DNA of 6,925 nt from NCBI GenBank assembly GCA_020348765.1, contig CP070753.1, positions 2,717,133 through 2,724,057 of the forward strand, in the 5' to 3' direction. Made by a program: the position numbers and the translations under genes. Every line of letters starts with the position of its first letter. Position 1 is the first letter of the stretch. Below the pieces are notes generated by a model. That model saw nothing but the letters and a program-made list of their open reading frames with translations, searched no databases and was not told the DNA's origin. Positions 1-4,706 of the stretch are shown one piece after another. Source of the DNA: Burkholderiales bacterium. GTDB taxonomy: Bacteria > Pseudomonadota > Gammaproteobacteria > Burkholderiales > Burkholderiaceae_E.

Positions 1-1222
1 AGGCGGCCACCGACGGCACCGCGCGGCTGACCCGTGACTGCCACTCGGCCGCCGAGCGCGGCCACGGGCGCTGCGGGGTCGCGTCCAGGCGCAGCAGGAT
101 CTGGCGCAGGTGCCAGGCAGGCGGCGTGCCCAGCATCGCCGGCGGCTCGCGCCACAGGGCGCGCACCGTGTTTTCCGAGATCCCGAACCGGCGCGAAACG
201 GCCGCGATGACCTGGCGGTCCTGTCCGGAATCGATGGCCCGAGCCAGCCACTGGGCGAACGCGTCACGATCGAGCCAAGGCACGTGCGTTTCGGCCCGGC
301 GCAGATCCGCGCGCCCGAGCGCCGCCGGCGCGAGCGGGGCTTCGCGCCCGGGGCCGGGTGCGGCGCCGGCCTCGCCGACCGGATCCGGCTCGTGCTCGCC
401 CAGCAGCGTCTCGGCGAAGAAGTGGGCGCAGCAACCCAGGCGGGACAGCACGTAGGCACGCTGCGACGCATGCTTGCGGTCGATCAGCAGCCAGTTGTAC
501 GCGCCCAGGTGCAACCCGACCGCGAGTTGCTTCAGCCGCCTGACCGAGCCCCGGTGCAGCACCGTTTCGATCGCTTCGGCCAGCCGCCGCTCGAAGGCTT
601 CCTCGCGCAGCTCGATCGATCGCAACGCGCGGCAGTAGAAGTCGACGTCGATCAGCTCGTCACGCAGCGCACCGCGCAGCCGCGCCAGGAAGTCCGGGTA
701 CCGCGTCTTGCGGTCGAACAGCGTGTCGCTCGCGCCCGGCTCGAGCCGATGCTCGCGGGCCAGGTGCGCGGTCCAGTCGTCACGCCGCCGCTCCAGCACC
801 GTGAGCATGCCGTCGGCCAGCGCGGCGAACAGCACGTCCAGCGTGGCCGCCTCGCGTTCGCGCGCCGGCTGCGACAGCCACAGGGCCAGCGCATCGACCA
901 GGCGGCCCAGCACGGCAGCATCGAGCAGGCGCCGGAAATCGAACAGGCGGCGCTCGCGGTCGACGCCGATGAACCGGACGTGATGTCCCCAGTCGCGCAC
1001 CAGCTGCCCGAAGATCGGGTTGCGCATCAGCGACAGCCGCGACGCCAGTGGCAGCATCAGCACCAGCAGGCGCCAGTCGGACGACGGATCGTGCCAGATC
1101 AGCGCGCGCGGCGTGGCGACATACTCGTTCGCGAAATGGGCCGTCTCGGGGCCGACGACCGCCGCGTCGAGCAGGTCTTCGTCGACCGGATAGCCGGCCA
1201 CGCGAATGGCTTCGAAGGACAT
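1..1222 (-). CDS. Unrecognised large protein with helix-turn-helix-like C-terminal segment, 3' end outside window
   Basis: Reading the minus strand from an ATG at 1222 gives at least 407 uninterrupted codons that run off the left edge, so the C-terminus is missing. The protein starts MSFEAIRVAGYPVDEDLLDA. An in-frame TAG at 1234-1232 lies only four codons upstream, which makes 1222 the first possible ATG. No clear Shine-Dalgarno sequence precedes it. The composition is that of a soluble, mostly helical protein, with many Leu, Ala, Arg, Asp and Glu residues and no signal peptide or convincing membrane segment. Around residues 337-360 the stretch VIAAVSRRFGISENTVRALW looks like a helix-turn-helix, as in Fis- or transposase-like DNA-binding folds. 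A GCC cysteine pair lies near residue 280, followed by a Pro/Gly/Ala-rich linker at about 295-315. I do not recognise the family, so no function is given. That it is a real gene is well supported by its length and natural amino-acid usage compared with the Arg/Gln-rich opposite-strand frames. Confidence 0.8.
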   Translation of the reverse strand, partial: MSFEAIRVAGYPVDEDLLDAAVVGPETAHFANEYVATPRALIWHDPSSDWRLLVLMLPLASRLSLMRNPIFGQLVRDWGHHVRFIGVDRERRLFDFRRLLDAAVLGRLVDALALWLSQPAREREAATLDVLFAALADGMLTVLERRRDDWTAHLAREHRLEPGASDTLFDRKTRYPDFLARLRGALRDELIDVDFYCRALRSIELREEAFERRLAEAIETVLHRGSVRRLKQLAVGLHLGAYNWLLIDRKHASQRAYVLSRLGCCAHFFAETLLGEHEPDPVGEAGAAPGPGREAPLAPAALGRADLRRAETHVPWLDRDAFAQWLARAIDSGQDRQVIAAVSRRFGISENTVRALWREPPAMLGTPPAWHLRQILLRLDATPQRPWPRSAAEWQSRVSRAVPSVAA

Positions 1223-1235
1223 GCGGCCAGTCTAC

Positions 1236-1259
1236 GCGAAGCCCCGCGCGAAGCCCCGC
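1236..1259. repeat. Perfect 12-bp tandem duplication
   Basis: The 12-base unit GCGAAGCCCCGC occurs twice, head to tail, at 1236-1247 and 1248-1259. It lies in the 59-bp gap between the small membrane protein gene and the left-edge gene, just upstream of that gene's start codon. It may be a simple replication-slippage duplication; no function can be assigned. Confidence 0.85.
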
Positions 1260-1260
1260 G

Positions 1261-1277
1261 CGCGACCGCGGGTCGCG
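1261..1277. other. GC hairpin directly after the small membrane gene
   Basis: CGCGACC and GGTCGCG form a perfect 7-bp stem around a 3-base GCG loop. The hairpin begins about 4 bases after the stop codon (1284-1282) of the small membrane protein. There is no T-run on either side, so it is not a standard intrinsic terminator. It could attenuate transcription or protect an mRNA 3' end before the left-edge gene. By chance, GC-rich DNA makes such stems fairly often. Confidence 0.4.
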
Positions 1278-1281
1278 GCGG

Positions 1282-1518
1282 TCAGTCGGTACGGCGGGCG
1301 AACGCCAGCAGGGCCCCGCCGCCGGCGAGCAGCGCGCCGGCGAGAAGCGTGCGCACCAGCGAGCCGCGCCAGATGGCTTCCAGCACGAACAGGATGCCCG
1401 CGGTCATCAGGATCTTGGCCGTGGTCGCAGTGCGCTGGCCGGGGGAAAGTTCGCCCATCTTCGGGTCCCGCAATGATCGATTCGATGCCCCTGCAGTCGG
1501 GTCATCAGGCTCTCCCAT
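1282..1518 (-). CDS. Small two-helix inner-membrane protein of unknown function
   Basis: This encodes 78 residues from an ATG at 1518 to a TGA at 1284-1282. The N-terminal 30 residues are polar. Two hydrophobic segments follow: about residues 34-50 (AKILMTAGILFVLEAIW, with a glutamate near its end) and about 54-73 (LVRTLLAGALLAGGGALLAF, Gly/Ala-rich). They are separated by a short WRGS turn, and the protein ends in a basic FARRTD tail. This predicts a small helical hairpin in the inner membrane with the basic C-terminus in the cytoplasm. The start is uncertain. GGCGGA lies 7 bases upstream of the ATG at 1518 but within a hairpin, whereas an in-frame ATG at 1457 (58-residue product, MGELSPGQRTATT...) has GGGA 7 bases upstream and removes only the non-hydrophobic N-terminus. 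I recognise no family. The hydrophobic pattern and its fit between two real minus-strand genes favour a genuine gene. Confidence 0.62.
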   Translation of the reverse strand: MGEPDDPTAGASNRSLRDPKMGELSPGQRTATTAKILMTAGILFVLEAIWRGSLVRTLLAGALLAGGGALLAFARRTD

Positions 1519-1525
1519 ACACCGA

Positions 1526-1546
1526 TCCGCCCGCTATTCGGGCGGA
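1526..1546. other. Perfect 8-bp stem hairpin upstream of the small membrane gene
   Basis: TCCGCCCG (1526-1533) and CGGGCGGA (1539-1546) are exact inverted repeats around a 5-base CTATT loop. On the minus strand the structure lies about 100 bases after the DUF2817 gene's stop and ends 8 bases before the ATG at 1518. It also includes the GGCGGA sequence that would serve as ribosome binding site for that ATG. No T-run follows, so it is a poor match to a rho-independent terminator. It could block translation from 1518, or act as a weak terminator at the end of the enzyme block. The rest of the 1519-1642 gap holds only short imperfect dyads (for example GCCGG at 1596-1600 with CCGGC at 1609-1613) and no open frame that looks real. 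Confidence 0.5.
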
Positions 1547-1642
1547 CTCCGGGCATGCAGACGTGATCGTTAGCACGTGTCGGGCAGCGTGTGCAGCCGG
1601 CACCGATACCGGCGGCCGCTATCGCGGGACGAACGACCGGGC

Positions 1643-2797
1643 TCAGCGGCGCTGCCGCGCGCCGGGCAGCCAGGCCAGAGCCTGCTCGATCAGCGCTGCG
1701 CCGGTGGCGACTACCTGACGCTGCCAGCGCGGATCGGCCGGACTGAACGCTTCGAGCATCTCGTCCTTGATCGCGCGCCCGGTCGCATCCGACAGGTCGC
1801 CGAACCGATGCAGCCAGTTGTCCGCGCGCATGGCGCGAAAGACGCGTTCGGGGGGATAGGTGCCGTACTCGGGGAAGCCGAACGCGAACCGACACCGCGC
1901 CGGCAGCGCGCCCGGCATGCCCTCGCTGAACACGCCGTTGAGCGGCGTGGAGATCGATTCGCCGCCGGTGGCCGACTTGACCCGGTCCGGCCAGACCTGG
2001 TTGGCGAGCCGGTACTCGTCGCTGCCGATGGCCGCCCCGGTGATGACCTCGCATGCGGCGAACTCGCCCAGGCCGGTGTGAAAGTCGAGCCACATCACCC
2101 GGTCGCTGTCCGCCAGGTGGTCGCCTGCCAGTTGCAGCAGGTGGGCGACGCTCGCACTCAGGTGGTGTCCGCCGAACTGCATTCCGTGCGGATACTTGTA
2201 CTGGCCCTCGGCGAAGACCTGCTGGAAATGCCGGAGCCCGTGCTGCTCGACGAATGCCTCGATCGTGGCCAGACGCTGCCGCTCGCGCTCGGGATCCATG
2301 TCGGCCGGGTTCAGGCATTCGAACAGCAGCTCGTAGTCGGCGCTGCACAGGCTCGGATCGAAGTGCCGCAGGAAGTTGCGGTTGATGTCGACGTTGTTCT
2401 CGTTGACCCGGCGGTGCCAGGCGAAGCCGTACGGATTGTTCGCGTGCTGGATCACGATCGCGGTCTGGGCATCGAGCTCGAGGCCCGGCAGCAGCCGATC
2501 GAGCATCCATTGCTGCACGGCGGCGCCGGCGTAGCCCTCGACGCCGTGCGTGCCGCTGGACACCACCAGTGCCTGGCGCGGCCGGCGCGCGCCGAAGATC
2601 ACGAAGTCGAGTGCCAGCGTCTCGCCCGACGGCCCGCGCTCGTCGATTGCGCGCGAGTCGATCAGCGTTTCGTGCCGCGTGGACAGCGCGTGCACCCGTT
2701 CGAGCAGCCGCTCGCGCGATTCGCGGTACGAGGCCGGGAACTGGTCTGCGAACGGATCGGCGGTGCCGCCCGCCGCTGCGGTCGTGTCGCGCATCAT
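1643..2797 (-). CDS. DUF2817 family protein, M14-like zinc carboxypeptidase fold
   Basis: This is a 384-residue protein from the ATG at 2797 to TGA at 1645-1643. It matches the DUF2817 family, whose members resemble M14 zinc carboxypeptidases. The putative zinc-binding HxxE is SSGTHGVEGYAG (His84, Glu87). NPYGFAWHRRVNENNVDINR (about 121-140) is the substrate-side Asn/Arg segment of the family. LDFHTGLG (His240) supplies the third zinc ligand. FPEYGTYP (Glu310) sits where M14 enzymes carry the catalytic glutamate. All the expected catalytic residues are thus present, so an active hydrolase for a C-terminal residue, amide or similar bond is likely, but its substrate is unknown. There is no signal peptide, so it should be cytoplasmic. 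The start overlaps the preceding gene by 4 bp (ATGA), and GGAGA lies 8 bases upstream inside that gene, which suggests translational coupling. A second ATG follows immediately (MMRD). Confidence 0.9.
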   Translation of the reverse strand: MMRDTTAAAGGTADPFADQFPASYRESRERLLERVHALSTRHETLIDSRAIDERGPSGETLALDFVIFGARRPRQALVVSSGTHGVEGYAGAAVQQWMLDRLLPGLELDAQTAIVIQHANNPYGFAWHRRVNENNVDINRNFLRHFDPSLCSADYELLFECLNPADMDPERERQRLATIEAFVEQHGLRHFQQVFAEGQYKYPHGMQFGGHHLSASVAHLLQLAGDHLADSDRVMWLDFHTGLGEFAACEVITGAAIGSDEYRLANQVWPDRVKSATGGESISTPLNGVFSEGMPGALPARCRFAFGFPEYGTYPPERVFRAMRADNWLHRFGDLSDATGRAIKDEMLEAFSPADPRWQRQVVATGAALIEQALAWLPGARQRR

Positions 2798-3777
2798 GGG
2801 CTCGGTCTCCGCTCGGGGCTCTTGTCGACGGGCGCCTGCACCGTGGCCGCGAGCGATGCCAGGTCGACATTGGCGCCGCAGACCAGCACGCCGACGCGCT
2901 CGCCCGGCTCCGGGCGATAGGCGCCGCCGAGCAACGCTGCGGCCGCGGTGGCGCCGCCCGGCTCGGTCGCCAGCCGCAACGCGTCCCAGAGCCAACGCTG
3001 CGCGGCGCGCACGGCGTCGTCGCTGACCAGCACGCTCCGGTCGACGTGGCGGCGCGCGATCGGGAACATGATCTCGCCGACGCGGCGCGCGCCGAGCGCG
3101 TCGGCCGCCAGTCCGCCGACCTCGACATCGACGATCTCGCCGGCGGCCAGCGCCCGCGCGAGCGTCGGACAACCCTCGGTCTCGACGCCGACCACGCGCA
3201 CCCGGTCGCGGTACCAGGCGGCAATGCCACCGATCAGGCCGCCGCCGCCGACCGCGACCAGCACGGTGTCCAGGTCGGGCGCCTGCGCCTCCCACTCGAC
3301 GGCCACCGTGCCCTGACCGCAGACGATCTCGGTCTGGTCATAGGCATGCGCGCGCAGCGCGCCCTCGCGCTCGGCGAATTCCATGCTGGCTGCGAGCGCG
3401 TCCGCATACAGGTCGCCGATCCGGTGCACCTGCGCGCCCAGGGCCTGCAGACGTGCGATCTTGGCCGCCGAGGTCACGCCGGGCACGAACACGTTCGCCG
3501 GTGCGCCGAGCGCAGCCGCGGCCAGAGCCACCGCGATGCCGTGATTGCCGCCCGAGGCAGCCACGACGCCGGGCTCCGGCATCGGGTTGGAAAGCAGCCG
3601 ATTGAACGCGCCGCGGGCCTTGAACGAGCCGCCGACCTGCAGGCTCTCCAGCTTGAAGCTCGCGCTGGCCCCGGCACAGAGCGCGTCGATCACCGGGGTG
3701 CGCCGGACGTAGGGCGCGATCCGCACGGCACTGGCCGCGATGGCATCGTGATCGACGGTCGCGGCAGCGGCGGGCAT
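2794..3777 (-). CDS. Threonine/serine dehydratase-like PLP enzyme (fold type II)
   Basis: This is a 327-residue protein counted from the ATG at 3777. It belongs to the tryptophan-synthase-beta (fold type II) PLP superfamily and most resembles threonine/serine ammonia-lyases, which convert a beta-hydroxy amino acid to a 2-oxo acid and ammonia. Visible signatures are GGSFKARGAF with the Schiff-base lysine at about 53, SGGNHG at 75-80 binding the substrate carboxylate and cofactor, the phosphate-binding loop VGGGGLIGG at about 176-184, and HAYDQTEIVCGQGT at about 144-157. The C-terminal CGANVD places Cys at about 300 where many relatives have Ser facing the pyridine nitrogen. There is no ACT regulatory domain, so it is the short catabolic type without isoleucine feedback control. 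GGAA lies 9 bases before ATG 3777; a TTG two codons earlier (3783) is an alternative start. The gene begins 16 bp after the hydratase gene. Serine racemase or hydroxyaspartate dehydratase activity cannot be excluded. Confidence 0.88.
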   Translation of the reverse strand: MPAAAATVDHDAIAASAVRIAPYVRRTPVIDALCAGASASFKLESLQVGGSFKARGAFNRLLSNPMPEPGVVAASGGNHGIAVALAAAALGAPANVFVPGVTSAAKIARLQALGAQVHRIGDLYADALAASMEFAEREGALRAHAYDQTEIVCGQGTVAVEWEAQAPDLDTVLVAVGGGGLIGGIAAWYRDRVRVVGVETEGCPTLARALAAGEIVDVEVGGLAADALGARRVGEIMFPIARRHVDRSVLVSDDAVRAAQRWLWDALRLATEPGGATAAAALLGGAYRPEPGERVGVLVCGANVDLASLAATVQAPVDKSPERRPSP

Positions 3778-3793
3778 GCGCAAGCGTTCCGCG

Positions 3794-4645
3794 TCAGTCG
3801 GTGGTTTGAACCGTGAGCCCGGACAGCCTCGCGATCGCGGGCGGGCCGCTCGGAACCGATTGCCACAGCTGTCCGGGCACCAGCGGCGCCGCGTCGGTGA
3901 TGGTTCCGGTCGTCACGATGTCGCCCGCCCGCAGCGGCGGCATGCCGGGTCGCCGCTCGAGCTCGGCCACCAGGTGTGCGAGCGCGGCCACCGGGCCGTC
4001 CAGCACGTTGCTGCCGAGGCCGCGGTCGATCGTCCGCCCGTCGCATGTCAGCGCCAGTTCGAGTGCGGCGAGATCTCGCGCTGCATCGTGCCAGCTCCCG
4101 AAATCGACCGGCGGGCCCACGTACAGTCGCCCGTGCAGACCGAAGGCGGCAACCGTGTCCGCGGCTTCGAAGCGCCAGTCCGGATAGAGGCTCTGCACGA
4201 TCTCGAATCCGAGCGCGACCCAGCCGATCGCTGCTCCGACGTCCTCGATCGCGCTCGAGCGCGGCGCCTGCGCCAGCCCGAACACGATCTCGGGCTCGAG
4301 CCGCGGCTGAACCAGCCCGGCCAGCGAGGCCCTTGCCCGCGGCACCTCGAGCCGCTGCACGGTGCTGTCCCAGATCGCGCCCCAGATCGGCGCGTAAACG
4401 CCGTAGCGGGCCCAGATGGTGCGGTTGGTGAACCCGATCTTGCGGCCCAGCAGTCGCTCGCCGCGTTGCTGGCGGATCCGGATCAGCGCCGCGGCCAGCA
4501 CATAGGCCTCGTCGAGCGTCAACGCGTGTCCGCGGGCCGACGGCGGTGCGATCTCGATGCCCCGGTCATAGGCGTCGAGCAGCGTCGCGGCCAGCGTGCG
4601 CAGTCGCTCGGGCAGGGGATCGGCGGTGTCGCTTCGGTTCTGCAT
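3794..4645 (-). CDS. 2-keto-4-pentenoate hydratase / FAH-superfamily protein
   Basis: This is a 283-residue protein of the 2-keto-4-pentenoate hydratase/oxalocrotonate decarboxylase branch of the fumarylacetoacetate hydrolase superfamily (relatives: MhpD, XylI, XylJ). These act on enolisable 2-oxo acids using a divalent metal. The conserved blocks appear in order: LLGRKIGFTN (Lys69) with GVYAPIWG; the metal-binding LEPEIVFGL (Glu117, Glu119); GFEIVQSLYPDW (Glu148 as third ligand); DTVAAFGLHG (163-172); and GDIVTTGTITDAAPLVPG near the C-terminus. The FGLHG variant replaces the usual DNAS-type sequence of classical hydratases, so it probably belongs to a less-studied subgroup and its exact substrate cannot be stated. 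It is the normal length for the family and has no signal peptide, so it is cytoplasmic. The ATG at 4645 lacks a strong ribosome binding site. It heads the tight three-gene block and lies 61 bp after kefC. Confidence 0.87.
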   Translation of the reverse strand: MQNRSDTADPLPERLRTLAATLLDAYDRGIEIAPPSARGHALTLDEAYVLAAALIRIRQQRGERLLGRKIGFTNRTIWARYGVYAPIWGAIWDSTVQRLEVPRARASLAGLVQPRLEPEIVFGLAQAPRSSAIEDVGAAIGWVALGFEIVQSLYPDWRFEAADTVAAFGLHGRLYVGPPVDFGSWHDAARDLAALELALTCDGRTIDRGLGSNVLDGPVAALAHLVAELERRPGMPPLRAGDIVTTGTITDAAPLVPGQLWQSVPSGPPAIARLSGLTVQTTD

Positions 4646-4654
4646 CGCCGTGCG

Positions 4655-4683
4655 ATCTTAATCCAGGCACCGGCGTGGCGACA
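4655..4683 (-). promoter_or_regulatory. Weak promoter-like elements before the hydratase gene
   Basis: In the 61-bp gap after kefC, the only AT-rich patch on the minus strand reads GGATTAAGATC. TAAGAT (4660-4655) matches the -10 consensus at 4 of 6 positions. CTGTCG 18 bases upstream matches the -35 at only 3 of 6. If used, transcription would begin within a few bases of the ATG at 4645, giving an almost leaderless message, which would fit the absence of a clear ribosome binding site. The evidence is thin; the block may simply be transcribed from upstream of kefC. Confidence 0.2.
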
Positions 4684-4690
4684 GCGGCCG

Positions 4691-4706
4691 GGCGCCGCCG
4701 AGCGCC
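4691..4706. other. Short GC hairpin immediately after kefC
   Basis: GGCGC (4691-4695) and GCGCC (4702-4706) form a 5-bp stem with a 6-base loop, directly abutting the stop codon of kefC (4709-4707). No T-run follows on the minus strand. It is at most a weak or rho-assisted terminator, and read-through into the hydratase gene is likely. Confidence 0.25.

Noticed and set aside
1476..1486. An 11-base odd-centred palindrome ATCGA-T-TCGAT upstream of the internal ATG at 1457
   Set aside because: The stem is short, lies inside the longer reading of the small gene, and matches no operator that I know.
110..1573. A 487-codon open frame on the plus strand
   Set aside because: It is Arg/Gln/Pro-rich and antisense to the left-edge gene and the small membrane gene, whose minus-strand translations look like real proteins.
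1561..1578. A 5-bp inverted repeat ACGTG/CACGT in the gap after the DUF2817 gene
   Set aside because: Five-base stems with an 8-base loop are expected by chance here; there is no T-run and no other supporting sign.
1577..2920. A 447-codon plus-strand frame opposite the DUF2817 gene
   Set aside because: It is antisense to a gene with all the expected catalytic motifs; its own translation has no family features.
1407..3230. A 607-codon minus-strand frame overlapping the DUF2817 and dehydratase genes
   Set aside because: Out of frame with both recognised genes and very Arg/Ala/Ser-rich, so it is a frame-shifted shadow. An ATG at 1505 with GGAGAG upstream lies in this frame, but would give only a 32-residue arginine-rich peptide.
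2798..3295. A 166-residue N-terminal extension of the DUF2817 protein in the same frame
   Set aside because: The extension is Arg/Gly-rich, lies inside the dehydratase gene in another frame, and the ATG at 2797 has a good ribosome binding site.
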